From the NCBI GenBank assembly GCA_020161935.1, contig JAIUNI010000001.1, positions 1,364,001 through 1,428,000 of the forward strand: a stretch of 64,000 bases of DNA, in the 5' to 3' direction. Source of the stretch: Chloroflexota bacterium (lineage in GTDB: Bacteria; Chloroflexota; Anaerolineae; Aggregatilineales; Phototrophicaceae). The translations under genes were made by a program, and so were the position numbers. The notes under the pieces are model-generated. The model did not search any database. It was not told the DNA's origin and saw only the letters and a program-made list of their open reading frames with translations. Below are positions 22,650-31,410 of the stretch, one piece after another (position 1 is the stretch's first letter; every line of letters begins with the position of its first letter).

Positions 22650-24983
22650 TTGAATAGACGTTTACTTCCTTTTCAAGGATGGCGACTAACCCTATTTCAA
22701 GCTGTGATGGTAGCAATCTTTATCTTGTTCTCGTTCCGTATGTACGACCTCCAAATTGCGAGCTTTGACACCTATCAGGCCGCCGCTGACGAGAATCGCC
22801 TGAACCAACTGCCAATCGCGGCTGACCGTGGCGTTATCTTCGACCGGAATGGTGTGCCACTGGCCCGTAACGTACCCGCATTCAACGTCACCATTGTGCC
22901 TGCCCTACTCCCCAGCGACCGTACCCAAACACTCGAAATTTTCAATCGCTTATCAGCTTTGGTCGGTGTACCGCCAACTGCGGACATTGCGGCTGCCAGC
23001 GCCCAAACCACCGGTGAGCGCGTTCGCAGCATCGAAGAACTCGTAGTAGAGGGTGAAGGTATTGCCCCCTTCCGCGAAGTGACCATCGCCATTGACGTTG
23101 ACTTCCACGTCGCCTTACAAATCCGTGAGGAACGCCAGTCACTGCCCGGTGTCGATATTCAAGCCAAAGCCGTACGTGAATACCCAACCGGCGCACTCAC
23201 CGCCCATATCATCGGTTATATGGCTCCCATCCCTTCCGAAGAAGCCGAAGCACTGATTGAGCAAGGTTATGACCCGAACTTTGACCGTATCGGTGTCGAT
23301 GGCATCGAGTACTTCCTGAACGCAACCCTAGCAGGACGACGCGGGTCTCTTCTCCGCGAAGTCGATGTCGCGGGTGCGACCGTAACTGAAATCGAGCGTA
23401 TCGATCCTATCCCCGGTCAGAACGTCCGCCTGACCATTGATGTCGAACTTCAACAAGCCGCCGAAGATGCGCTTAAAAACCGTATTGCGCTGCTAAACTC
23501 GACCTATGAACGCCTCGTCAGCCAACAGGGTGTCATCATCGCCATGAACCCGCAAAACGGCCAAGTATTAGCGATGGTCAGTTACCCCGGTTACGACAAC
23601 AGCATGTTCGCCCGTAACATCGACGTTGAGTACTACTTGCAGGTCGCCAATGACCCGCTAAAACCACTCATCAACAACGCAATTCGATCTCTTTACCCGC
23701 CCGGTTCGACATGGAAGCTCATCACCGCCTCAGGCGCGATTGAAGAAGGCGTTATCTCACCCCAACAGGTTCTGAATGACCCCGGCCGGTTGGTGGTTGA
23801 AAACAAATACGCGCCGAACGACCCTGCGGCTTCTCAAACCTTTGTTTGCTGGAAGCGTGACGGTCACGGCCCGCTCAACGTTATTGGTGCGCTTGCCAAT
23901 AGCTGCAACGTCTACTTTTATCAAGTTGGCGGTGGGAACCCCGATGTGCCCGAAGTAAGCCTGCGGCCGGGTGGTTTGGGGCCAACCGACCTATTCCGCT
24001 ACGCCACAGCCTATGGCATCGGCACCGAACTCGGTATCGAACTACCATCCGAAAATCGTGGGCGTATGCCTGATCCGACATGGAAGCGCGTACTCTACGG
24101 TGAAAACTGGTCGACGGGTGATACCTATAACGCCGCACTGGGACAAGGCTACGTAAACGTGACCCCCTTACAGCTCGCAAGTATGGCGGCCACCGTAGCC
24201 AATGGCGGCACGCTCTATCAACCGACGATCATCGAAAGCTATCTTGATGCCGAAGGGAATGTGGTTCGCCCCTTCGCGCCACACGTTTTGCGGAATGTCA
24301 ATTTAAACGGTGTGACCGGCACACTCAACTTGCTGTTGGTTGAAGACATGATTATGAAAGGCCCGAACAGCCTTGACTGCATGTGTGAACCGGATAGCGC
24401 GTTTTACAATCCGGTACGCTGTAATCCGGCGACTTACCGCAACACAGTCGATATCAGCCCTGCTCAAGATGGCAGCGATGTTCGCGAGTATCAGGTATTT
24501 ATTCCTGATAACTACACATTTAATGCCAGCATGTGTACCGAGCTGCGCTTCGACGACAAGTACCGTCCCGCATTTGTCAGCCAGGAAACGATGGATATTG
24601 TCCGTCAAGGGACACGCGGCGTTATTACTTACGGTACGGCTCAAAGTGCAAACCTACCGTATGTTGATGTTGCAGGGAAAACCGGTACAGCCCAATATTG
24701 TGATAATATTGCCAACGGTTTGGGGTTGTGCAAGTTCGGCTCATGGCCGGCTCACGCATGGTTCTTAGCCTATGCGCCCTACGAAAATCCAGAAATCGTG
24801 GTCATTGGCTTCATTTACAACGGTACAGAAGGCTCGTTATGGGCCGTACCAATGGTCAGAGAAACATTGGAAGCCTATTACCGCTTGAAGAATCAGCGTG
24901 CAGGTCTTGCGCCTCCACCACCAGCGGATAATATTGCGCCACCCGCAACACCGATTGCAACGCCGATCATACCCGGAGGCTAG
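22650..24983 (+). CDS. mrdA: Penicillin-binding protein 2 (elongasome transpeptidase)
   Basis: PBP2 cross-links new peptidoglycan during elongation, paired with RodA. A TTG start with a GCAGGAG site gives 777 residues. There is one membrane span (about 10-28), a dimerisation/pedestal domain ('AADRGVIFDRNGVPLARN'), and a transpeptidase domain with SxxK 'STWK' (Ser353), SxN 'SCN' (418-420) and 'KTG' (677-679). Oddity: between SxN and KTG there is an extra ~80-residue segment (about 565-645) with four cysteines ('LDCMCEPD', 'VRC', 'SMC') that typical PBP2 lacks. The C-terminus is proline-rich. The next gene starts 1 base after the stop. Confidence 0.93.
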   Translation: MNRRLLPFQGWRLTLFQAVMVAIFILFSFRMYDLQIASFDTYQAAADENRLNQLPIAADRGVIFDRNGVPLARNVPAFNVTIVPALLPSDRTQTLEIFNRLSALVGVPPTADIAAASAQTTGERVRSIEELVVEGEGIAPFREVTIAIDVDFHVALQIREERQSLPGVDIQAKAVREYPTGALTAHIIGYMAPIPSEEAEALIEQGYDPNFDRIGVDGIEYFLNATLAGRRGSLLREVDVAGATVTEIERIDPIPGQNVRLTIDVELQQAAEDALKNRIALLNSTYERLVSQQGVIIAMNPQNGQVLAMVSYPGYDNSMFARNIDVEYYLQVANDPLKPLINNAIRSLYPPGSTWKLITASGAIEEGVISPQQVLNDPGRLVVENKYAPNDPAASQTFVCWKRDGHGPLNVIGALANSCNVYFYQVGGGNPDVPEVSLRPGGLGPTDLFRYATAYGIGTELGIELPSENRGRMPDPTWKRVLYGENWSTGDTYNAALGQGYVNVTPLQLASMAATVANGGTLYQPTIIESYLDAEGNVVRPFAPHVLRNVNLNGVTGTLNLLLVEDMIMKGPNSLDCMCEPDSAFYNPVRCNPATYRNTVDISPAQDGSDVREYQVFIPDNYTFNASMCTELRFDDKYRPAFVSQETMDIVRQGTRGVITYGTAQSANLPYVDVAGKTGTAQYCDNIANGLGLCKFGSWPAHAWFLAYAPYENPEIVVIGFIYNGTEGSLWAVPMVRETLEAYYRLKNQRAGLAPPPPADNIAPPATPIATPIIPGG

Positions 24984-24984
24984 G

Positions 24985-26115
24985 TTGAATACACGTCGCA
25001 TGGCAGCTCATTTACTGCCCGCAGTTTTAACGGGGATTGTGACGCTCGTCTTATACACGCTGGTCGGTCACGCACCGTTGATGCGGGCATTGGGCATGGC
25101 CGTTAGCGTAAGTGGCATGACACTTATCTTGCATCGCTTCGGTGCGGTTCTCGGCATCGTCGGCAGTCTCGCGCTGGCCTTCAGCCCCGCCTTCTGGTCG
25201 CAAGCAAATGGTCAAGAAACCAGTCTTGCCATTTTGTATTCCGTTGGCCTTTTGCTGGCACTCTCGATCTTGGCGTTCCTGATATGGAGTCAGCGAATAC
25301 CTGAAAAGGTTTTGTTGGCTTCAATAATGATTTTGGGATTGATCTTTTTAGTACTCATTGGTGCGCCGCGCAGCTTACGTGTCACGACACTGCTGAACAT
25401 CGGGCTGATCTATGTACTCCTCGATTTGCTCATGACGAGCAATCCACGACCAGACATACAACCCCAATCCGTATTTCCATCGAACCATGTTCTGAGTCTG
25501 GTCATCATCCTGTTTATTGGCATCGTGAACGATCCGTTATTCGTGCTGCTTGCTCCGGCATTGATCGTTGGCTTACATCTCTCCAAGATGCCGATCCCGA
25601 AGTGGTACTGGGTTGCTCTCGGACTAATTATCGGCTGGGGCATCTATGGCACGGCCATGCAATATATGGTGAGCGGGTGGTGGCTGGTATCATCAGAAAC
25701 AGCCGAAGCCACCGGTATAAGAGTACCTTTTGTCATCGCCGATGGTTGGCGCGAAGCCTCGCGATGGGTATATCTCATCAATTTGGTTAGAAATCAGTTT
25801 ACAGATATTGGCATTTTATTAGGGATCATCGGCCTCGCACGCTTGGCGCGTTGGTATCCCGGATTAGGCGTAACGACACTCGTTGCCTACGGAACTTATG
25901 CCCTGTTTGGGCTGGTATATTTTGGTAAAGACAGTACGATTCTTCTCCTGCCGCTGCTAATGATCCATGTTATTTGGATGACCTACGCCATCTTTGCCTT
26001 CGGGCAGTGGCTTCAGAAGAGTCTAGCCATCCGAAACAGCGCTCAATGGCTCGCGACAGCCGCTTTTGTACTGCTTCCCCTTGCTTTGCTGGGACGGATT
26101 ACAGGCGTGTTATAG
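24985..26115 (+). CDS. Polytopic membrane protein of unknown function in the shape cluster
   Basis: The 376-residue product (TTG start at 24985, with GGAGG at 24975-24979; ATG at 25000 is an alternative) has about ten hydrophobic spans. The opening spans, 'ALGMAVSVSGMTLILHRFGAVLG' and 'LALAFSPAFWSQANGQE', recall GT-C/glycosyltransferase-like or DUF2723-type membrane proteins with a Trp/Gln loop, but no catalytic motif is certain. It lies 1 base after the PBP2 stop, so it is translationally linked to the elongasome transpeptidase. About 110 bases separate it from minC. A role in lipid-linked precursor handling is only a guess. Confidence 0.6.
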   Translation: MNTRRMAAHLLPAVLTGIVTLVLYTLVGHAPLMRALGMAVSVSGMTLILHRFGAVLGIVGSLALAFSPAFWSQANGQETSLAILYSVGLLLALSILAFLIWSQRIPEKVLLASIMILGLIFLVLIGAPRSLRVTTLLNIGLIYVLLDLLMTSNPRPDIQPQSVFPSNHVLSLVIILFIGIVNDPLFVLLAPALIVGLHLSKMPIPKWYWVALGLIIGWGIYGTAMQYMVSGWWLVSSETAEATGIRVPFVIADGWREASRWVYLINLVRNQFTDIGILLGIIGLARLARWYPGLGVTTLVAYGTYALFGLVYFGKDSTILLLPLLMIHVIWMTYAIFAFGQWLQKSLAIRNSAQWLATAAFVLLPLALLGRITGVL

Positions 26116-26227
26116 CGCACGATAAAAAATAAGGTATAGTTAATAATTATGGGAGTTCAAGCTGTAATAAATATGGGTTGCCAAATCTATCTTCGTGTTC
26201 GCTTAACCCTTTATCTTGGTGGCATCG

Positions 26228-26914
26228 ATGCAAGAACAAACCGTTGCGATTAAAGGGATAAAAGATGGATTGTTGGTTGCGCTTAGTCCGACCGAAGAGT
26301 GGCAAACCATCACTGCCGATTTAGCTGCACGCATTGACCAACAGAGTGCTTTTTTCGCTGGCGCACGCATCACCGTCGACTTGGGAGAACGTCCAGTTCC
26401 AAAGCACGAATTGGGTTCGTTGAAAGCACTGCTTGAACGACGGGGCTTATCGTTATGGGCAGTATTAAGTGACAGCACGACGACCGTTGATGCGGCACAT
26501 GCACTCGACTTACGCACAACCACATCAACACCGATACCGGGGCGAGAGGACGATGTAGAGTCAGAATTCGATCCCGAAGAAGACGGCACCGTAGGCGTAA
26601 TGATTAAGCGGACACTGCGTTCCGGTCGAACCGTCAATAGTGCTGGTCATGTCGTCGTACTGGGGGATGTCAACCCCGGCGCGAAAATTATCGCCGCTGG
26701 AGACATCATCGTTTGGGGTAGGCTGAGGGGGATTGTCCATGCCGGAGCGGATGGAGACGAAAACGCGGTCGTTTGTGCATTGGATATGACACCGATGCAA
26801 TTGCGTATCGCCAGTTATATCACCACATCGCCACAAGACAAGCGTCGCCAGCCCAAACCGGAAATTGCCTCGGTACGAAAAGAACAAATTATTGTAGAAC
26901 CATGGACATATTGA
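26228..26914 (+). CDS. minC: Septum-site protein MinC
   Basis: MinC blocks FtsZ ring assembly away from midcell. From the ATG at 26228 (a TTG at 26216 is in frame) the product is 228 residues. The N-terminal domain (about 1-105, 'IKGIKDGLLVALSPTEEW') is followed by an acidic linker ('GREDDVESEFDPEEDG') and the C-terminal beta-helix domain, with its typical 'RTLRSGRTVNSAGHVVVLGDVNPGAKIIAAGDIIVWGRLRG' segment (given here only as a landmark, about residues 130-172) that binds MinD. The C-terminal 35 residues are a polar tail. minD starts 17 bases downstream. Confidence 0.93.
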   Translation: MQEQTVAIKGIKDGLLVALSPTEEWQTITADLAARIDQQSAFFAGARITVDLGERPVPKHELGSLKALLERRGLSLWAVLSDSTTTVDAAHALDLRTTTSTPIPGREDDVESEFDPEEDGTVGVMIKRTLRSGRTVNSAGHVVVLGDVNPGAKIIAAGDIIVWGRLRGIVHAGADGDENAVVCALDMTPMQLRIASYITTSPQDKRRQPKPEIASVRKEQIIVEPWTY

Positions 26915-26931
26915 AAGGAACATGAATCCTT

Positions 26932-27738
26932 ATGGGGGCTAAAGTTGTAACAGTTACGTCCGGCAAGGGCGGCGTGGGTAAAACAACCACGACCGCGAAC
27001 CTCGGCGTGGCTTTAGCACGAATGGGCAAGAAAGTTGTTTTAATTGATGCCGACATCGGCCTACGCAATCTTGATATTGTAATGGGGCTTGAGAACCGTA
27101 TTGTCTACGACATGGTGGATGTGATCGAAGGTCGCTGCCAGTTGCGTCAGGCGATGATTAAGCACAAACAGTTCCCGGATTTGTTCCTCATTCCTGCTGC
27201 CCAAACACGCGATAAAACCGCTGTCAGCCCAACAGACATGATCCAAACAGCCGATAAACTGCGTCCAGAGTTTGACTTCATTCTCATTGACTCTCCTGCC
27301 GGTATTGAGCGAGGCTTTAGAAACGCCATCGCGCCAGCAGACGAAGTACTCATCGTCACTAATCCCGAAGTCTCAGCGGTGCGTGATGCTGACCGCATTA
27401 TTGGTCTGCTTGAAGCCAACAACAAAGGCCCCGGCAAACTGATCCTGAACCGCGTCAAAGCCAAGATGATCGAAAAAGGCGAGATGATGTCCGCAGACGA
27501 TGTAACCGACATCCTCGCAATTAAACTGATCGGTATCGTGCCGGAAGATGAAGGTGTTATTCCATCTTCCAATAGTGGTAATCCAATCAGCCAGAATGAG
27601 AACTCCCGCGCGGGTCAAGCCTTCCGTAATATCGCCCGCCGTTTAAATGGTGAAGATGTGCCGTTCATGCAGCTCAACGAAAATAGTGGCATCTTCCAGC
27701 GCATTGCTCGTTTATTCTCAGGCGGTCAGTCCGAATAA
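26932..27738 (+). CDS. minD: Septum-site ATPase MinD
   Basis: MinD is the membrane-cycling ATPase that carries MinC and is stimulated by MinE. The 268-residue product shows the deviant Walker A 'GKGGVGKTT' near the N-terminus, 'VLIDADIGLRNLDIVMGLE', the switch segment 'FILIDSPAGIERG' and 'VTNPEVSAVRDADRIIGLLE'. The C-terminus 'IFQRIARLFSGG' is the amphipathic membrane-targeting helix. minE follows after 18 bases. Everything needed for activity is visible. Confidence 0.97.
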   Translation: MGAKVVTVTSGKGGVGKTTTTANLGVALARMGKKVVLIDADIGLRNLDIVMGLENRIVYDMVDVIEGRCQLRQAMIKHKQFPDLFLIPAAQTRDKTAVSPTDMIQTADKLRPEFDFILIDSPAGIERGFRNAIAPADEVLIVTNPEVSAVRDADRIIGLLEANNKGPGKLILNRVKAKMIEKGEMMSADDVTDILAIKLIGIVPEDEGVIPSSNSGNPISQNENSRAGQAFRNIARRLNGEDVPFMQLNENSGIFQRIARLFSGGQSE

Positions 27739-27756
27739 CACACAAGGACGTATCTC

Positions 27757-28086
27757 ATGTCTGGATTTTTTGAGCGCTTACTCGGACGAACCAGCAGCAA
27801 AGGCAGCGGCGTAACCGCCAAAGAACGTCTGCAATTCATTCTTGTACACGACCGTATTAACTTGCCACCTGAACGTTTGCAGGCGATGAAGGCTGAGATA
27901 TTAGAAGTCATCTCAAAGTACGTCTCAGTAGATAGTGATGATGTCGATATTTTCCTCGAACAACGTGACCGTGATAGTTTGATTAAAGCCGAAATCCCAT
28001 TCACAGGCGTAAATGAGAAAGATGAAGCGCGTAACCGCTTATCGCACGCATCACGCCCTGAAGATGAAACCCTAGACGATGGCTAG
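27757..28086 (+). CDS. minE: Cell-division topological specificity factor MinE
   Basis: The 109-residue product has the N-terminal membrane-binding helix 'MSGFFERLLGR', the MinD-activating segment 'AKERLQFILVHDR', and the C-terminal dimer/topological domain ('LQAMKAEILEVISKYVSVD'). It closes the minCDE set. A short acidic extension follows the conserved core. MinE drives MinD off the membrane, and a full MinCDE set implies oscillation-type placement of the septum. Confidence 0.96.
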   Translation: MSGFFERLLGRTSSKGSGVTAKERLQFILVHDRINLPPERLQAMKAEILEVISKYVSVDSDDVDIFLEQRDRDSLIKAEIPFTGVNEKDEARNRLSHASRPEDETLDDG

Positions 28087-28138
28087 CTGCCTTGCTGTAT
28101 AATAATCAGTCAGTTTAGCTAGTCTCTAAGAAGTGCTT

Positions 28139-29236
28139 ATGAACCGAACTGGTAATTTCTGGCGTAACTTCGATTTCATTCTGCTTGGTACCACCCTCAT
28201 TTTGATCTTATTCGGCATATTGATGATCCGCAGCGCGACTATTGGCGCTGTGGATACGGACATCATTAGCCGCGTACCTGACCAAATCCGTTATGCGATT
28301 ATCGGCCTTGTCTTGGTCTTCGTACTCGCTGCGGTCGACTACCGGTTGCTTGGCAGTCTGCATCTCTGGCTGTATATCATCATGGTTGCCCTGCTCATCT
28401 TGGTTCAGTTCCTCGGTGTGGTCGGTGACGCAGGTTCACAGCGCTGGATCAATCTTGGTATCCGCATTCAGCCTTCCGAGATTGGCAAGATCATCATCAT
28501 CATTACGCTTGGACATCACCTCACCCAAAATTATCAAAAATTGAGTAGTCTACGCGCCGTCATCATGTCGCTCGTCCATATGTCCATTCCGACAGCACTC
28601 ATCTTCATTCAACCAAACCTCGGTACAACCATTGTTTTCATGGTGATCTGGTTTGCCATGATCTGGGCAGCCGGTTTACGCCTCAAACATATTGCCTTGT
28701 TTGTGGGCATTATTCTGATCGCTGCGCCCGTCATGTGGACGCAGATGAAACCCTACCAAAAATCGCGTATCACAACCTTCCTCAGCCCGGAAAGTGATCC
28801 TGAAGCCTTCTATAACATCTTGCAAGCCCGTATTAGCATCGGTTCGGGCGGTTTTGGCGGCAAAGGCTATGCCAACGGCACGCAAAGCCAACTTCGCTTC
28901 TTGCGCGTTCGCCACACAGACTTCATTTTCAGCGTCATTGCCGAGGAATTTGGTTTTGTCGGTGGTGCAGTGGTCATGGTACTTATCAGTGTTGTCATTT
29001 TGCGGATTTTGCGCGGCGCACGTCGCGCGGTTGACCCACTCGGCAGCCTCATTTGCTACGGCGTAGCAGCCATCATTTTCTTCCAAACAGTCGTATCAAT
29101 AGGTATGAATCTCAATATGCTGCCGGTAACGGGATTGACACTGCCTTTTATTAGTTCAGGTGGTACATCGCTGCTATCAATTTTGGCCGGTATCGGATTG
29201 GCTGAAAGTGTCATCATTCGTGGACGGAAAATATAA
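28139..29236 (+). CDS. rodA: SEDS peptidoglycan polymerase RodA
   Basis: From the ATG at 28139 (GTG at 28133 is also in frame) the 365-residue product has ten membrane spans typical of SEDS glycosyltransferases. 'GDAGSQRWINLGIRIQPSEIGKI' carries the conserved Trp and the PSE motif. 'RISIGSGGFGGKGYANGTQSQLRFLRVRHTDFIFSVIAEEFGFVGG' (landmark segment) holds the catalytic-loop Asp and the E-FG motif. The end 'GLTLPFISSGGTS' is also diagnostic. Together with PBP2, MreC and MreD it forms the elongasome. A TATAAT at 28098-28103 lies 36 bases before the start, but no -35 is obvious. Confidence 0.93.
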   Translation: MNRTGNFWRNFDFILLGTTLILILFGILMIRSATIGAVDTDIISRVPDQIRYAIIGLVLVFVLAAVDYRLLGSLHLWLYIIMVALLILVQFLGVVGDAGSQRWINLGIRIQPSEIGKIIIIITLGHHLTQNYQKLSSLRAVIMSLVHMSIPTALIFIQPNLGTTIVFMVIWFAMIWAAGLRLKHIALFVGIILIAAPVMWTQMKPYQKSRITTFLSPESDPEAFYNILQARISIGSGGFGGKGYANGTQSQLRFLRVRHTDFIFSVIAEEFGFVGGAVVMVLISVVILRILRGARRAVDPLGSLICYGVAAIIFFQTVVSIGMNLNMLPVTGLTLPFISSGGTSLLSILAGIGLAESVIIRGRKI

Positions 29237-29313
29237 CCCTTCTCCTGCCCTACAAATAAATAACGCCTTCAGGTAAAATGACAAACCCAATTTCCGCTGT
29301 TCAGGAGTTTGTC

Positions 29314-30828
29314 GTGACCGACTCAACCACTCGCCCCGTTCGTGTGCGCTTTGCGCCTAGCCCAACTGGTTCGCTCCACATTGGTGGTTTACGAACTGCG
29401 CTTTTCAATTGGCTGTTTGCACGGCATAACAATGGTGCGTTTATCCTGCGTATCGAGGATACTGACCAAACCCGTTTCGACCCAACCGCCTTGCAAACAC
29501 TAACAGAAGCGCTCCGATGGGCAGGTTTGACATGGGATGAAGGCCCGGAAGTGGGCGGGAACTATGGTCCTTACGTTCAATCTGAACGGTTGCCCATTTA
29601 CCAAAAATGGGCGCAGTGGTTACTGGATAATGGTAAAGCCTATAAAGCCTACGAAACACCCGACGAGTTGAAGGCGATGCGTGCCGACATGGAAGCACGT
29701 AAACTGCCACCGGGTTATAACCGCCAGCACCGCAACCTCACGGCGGAAGAACAGGCAAAATTTGAGGCGGAAGGTCGCCCATATGTCATCCGCTTCAAGA
29801 TGCCTCTCGAAGGCGAAACAGTCGTCGATGATGCCGTTCGTGGGATCGTGCGCTTCGACAATGACAAGCAGCAGGATACCGTGCTGCTCAAGGCGGATGG
29901 CTTCCCGACATATCATCTCGCCCATGTCGTCGATGACCACCTGATGGAAATTTCCCATGTGATGCGCGCGGTTGAATGGCTGCCCTCCCTGCCTGTTCAC
30001 TGGCAGTTATGGCTGGCATTCGGTTGGGAAACGCCGATTTACGCTCACCTGCCGGTTATGCTCAACCCGAACGGTAAAGGCAAGATGAGCAAGCGCAATC
30101 CGCCACTGGATAAGTTTGGCAACGTGATTCCAGTAATGGTCCACGATTATATCGCTCTCGGTTATTTGCCGGAGGCGATGGATAACTTTCTTGCGAATAT
30201 CGGCTGGAGCTTCGGTGACGAGCGTGAAGTTTTCTCGATGGCTGAAGCACAGGAACGTTTCGAGCTGGGTCGCATCAATCCCGCTAACAGCGCCTTCCCA
30301 CCGGAAAAACTGGATTGGCTAAACGGGGAACATATCCGACTGTTAGCGATTGATGATCTCGCGCGGCGGTTAAAGCCATTTCTAGTAAAAGCTGGCTTTG
30401 AGGTGAATACCGAAATTCTCCTCAAAATTACGCCGTTAGTGCAAACACGTATCAAACTATTGAGCGAAATTGTCGATTTGGCAGGCTTCTTCTTCCGCGA
30501 GGAATTTATACCTGCTACAGCAGACATGCTGCCACAGAAAAAGATGGATGTGGCACAGGCTCGTAATGCCCTCCAGAGCGCCTATGATGTGCTGGCGGGG
30601 TTAGATGATTTCGGCTTCGCATCTCAGCATACAGCGATGGAAAACTTAGCGAAAGACCTAAGTCTTTCAAATGGTCAACTATTCGGTGTTTTGCGGGTAG
30701 CAGTCACAGGCCAACAAATTTCAACACCTGTGTTCGAAACGATGGAAATCATTGGTAAAGACGTGGCCTTAGGTCGCATCAAAGCCGCCATCGACACGCT
30801 TGATAATTCTCAGCAGAAAGCCTCTTAG
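29314..30828 (+). CDS. gltX: Glutamyl-tRNA synthetase
   Basis: This class I synthetase charges tRNA-Glu. I chose the GTG at 29314 because AGGAG (29303-29307) stands 6 bases before it and the product then begins MTDSTTRPVRVRFAPSPTG. The ATG at 29278 would add 12 residues without a good ribosome site. The 504-residue product has the HIGH motif as 'PSPTGSLHIGG', 'RIEDTDQTR', the zinc-region equivalent around 'KLPPGYNRQHRNLT', and KMSKS as 'GKMSKR'. The C-terminal anticodon domain is helical. The next gene is tRNA-Gln. Whether the enzyme also charges tRNA-Gln, for use by an amidotransferase, cannot be told. Confidence 0.95.
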   Translation: MTDSTTRPVRVRFAPSPTGSLHIGGLRTALFNWLFARHNNGAFILRIEDTDQTRFDPTALQTLTEALRWAGLTWDEGPEVGGNYGPYVQSERLPIYQKWAQWLLDNGKAYKAYETPDELKAMRADMEARKLPPGYNRQHRNLTAEEQAKFEAEGRPYVIRFKMPLEGETVVDDAVRGIVRFDNDKQQDTVLLKADGFPTYHLAHVVDDHLMEISHVMRAVEWLPSLPVHWQLWLAFGWETPIYAHLPVMLNPNGKGKMSKRNPPLDKFGNVIPVMVHDYIALGYLPEAMDNFLANIGWSFGDEREVFSMAEAQERFELGRINPANSAFPPEKLDWLNGEHIRLLAIDDLARRLKPFLVKAGFEVNTEILLKITPLVQTRIKLLSEIVDLAGFFFREEFIPATADMLPQKKMDVAQARNALQSAYDVLAGLDDFGFASQHTAMENLAKDLSLSNGQLFGVLRVAVTGQQISTPVFETMEIIGKDVALGRIKAAIDTLDNSQQKAS

Positions 30829-30835
30829 CCGACTC

Positions 30836-30864
30836 TTGAAATGAGGTGAGCGGCATGATAAGAT
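30836..30864 (+). promoter_or_regulatory. Promoter of tRNA-Gln
   Basis: TTGAAA (30836-30841), a 17-base spacer and TAAGAT (30859-30864) stand just before the tRNA. Predicted start is about 30871, ten bases before the mature 5' end. Confidence 0.6.
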
Positions 30865-30880
30865 GTCCTCACCTTAACAA

Positions 30881-30951
30881 TGGGGGATAGTTCAACGGCA
30901 GAACAGTAGGCTCTGAACCTATTAATCTTGGTTCGAATCCAGGTCCCCCAG
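30881..30951 (+). tRNA. tRNA-Gln (anticodon CTG)
   Basis: The full cloverleaf folds by eye. Acceptor TGGGGGA (30881-30887) pairs with TCCCCCA (30944-30950), discriminator G30951. The D stem is GTTC/GAAC. The anticodon stem GTAGG/CCTAT has loop CTCTGAA, giving CTG at 30913-30915. The T stem CTTGG/CCAGG has loop TTCGAAT. Total 71 bases; the 3' CCA is not encoded. Confidence 0.95.
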
Positions 30952-30986
30952 CTTACTTGGAGCCAATTCGAACATTGCTCCTGAAA

Positions 30987-31014
30987 ACAAGCGGAAGATT
31001 TTCCGCTTGTTTTT
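30987..31014 (+). terminator. Intrinsic terminator after tRNA-Gln
   Basis: ACAAGCGGAA (30987-30996) and TTCCGCTTGT (31001-31010) form a perfect 10-bp stem with loop GATT, followed by TTTTG. It lies 36 bases after the tRNA 3' end. Confidence 0.8.
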
Positions 31015-31035
31015 GTTTCCGACATCCTACCTTCA

Positions 31036-31262
31036 TGAGGCTTCACACTGCGTATCTCGTCGGTCAAATCTCGTAGATACGCGAATGGAGTCCGCAACTC
31101 CAACTTTACAATTCCCTCAGCATTCACGATAACTCGTTCCACGGCCAAACGCAGCAGTTCTTTCTGGTCGCTACGTTCCAGACTATTATACAGCACTCCA
31201 CCTTTTGTAATGCTTTCAAAGCAATATTGATAATTGCCCTTGATGCATCCTTCACTTTCTTA
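31036..31262 (-). pseudogene. Serine recombinase (integrase/resolvase) C-terminal relic
   Basis: The minus-strand frame reads 'LYNSLERSDQKELLRLAVER' followed by VIVNAEGIVKLELRTPFAYL. This is the pattern found near the C-terminus of large serine recombinases, where a helix ending in LL-VERV precedes a short beta hairpin. Upstream the frame runs only ~22 more codons before a TAA, and no catalytic domain (Ser nucleophile, zinc ribbon) is present in any frame nearby. It is therefore a remnant. It sits 85 bases from tRNA-Gln, a common integration site for mobile elements; no duplicate of the tRNA 3' end is visible within the window. Confidence 0.55.
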
Positions 31263-31396
31263 CACGAGAGATGAGGTAGTACGACACAGCGGTATCGCAC
31301 TCTATTTTTAAGTGCATTCAACTCCAGAATTTCTTGAAATTTCCTCCACCTTATATCAAAGATGCTTGCCTAAGATACAAGCGGATTTTACTTGTC

Positions 31397-31405
31397 TATA
31401 GGAGG
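31397..31405 (+). promoter_or_regulatory. Strong ribosome-binding site
   Basis: ATAGGAGGT lies 5 bases before the ATG at 31411, close to a perfect Shine-Dalgarno sequence. It confirms the start of the secreted propeller protein and suggests efficient translation. Confidence 0.6.
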
Positions 31406-31410
31406 TTTCG

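Noticed and set aside
30825..31196. A 123-codon minus-strand frame spanning tRNA-Gln
   Set aside because: Its 3' half is the antisense of the tRNA and terminator. Only the 5' half, a recombinase relic, is meaningful and is reported as a pseudogene.
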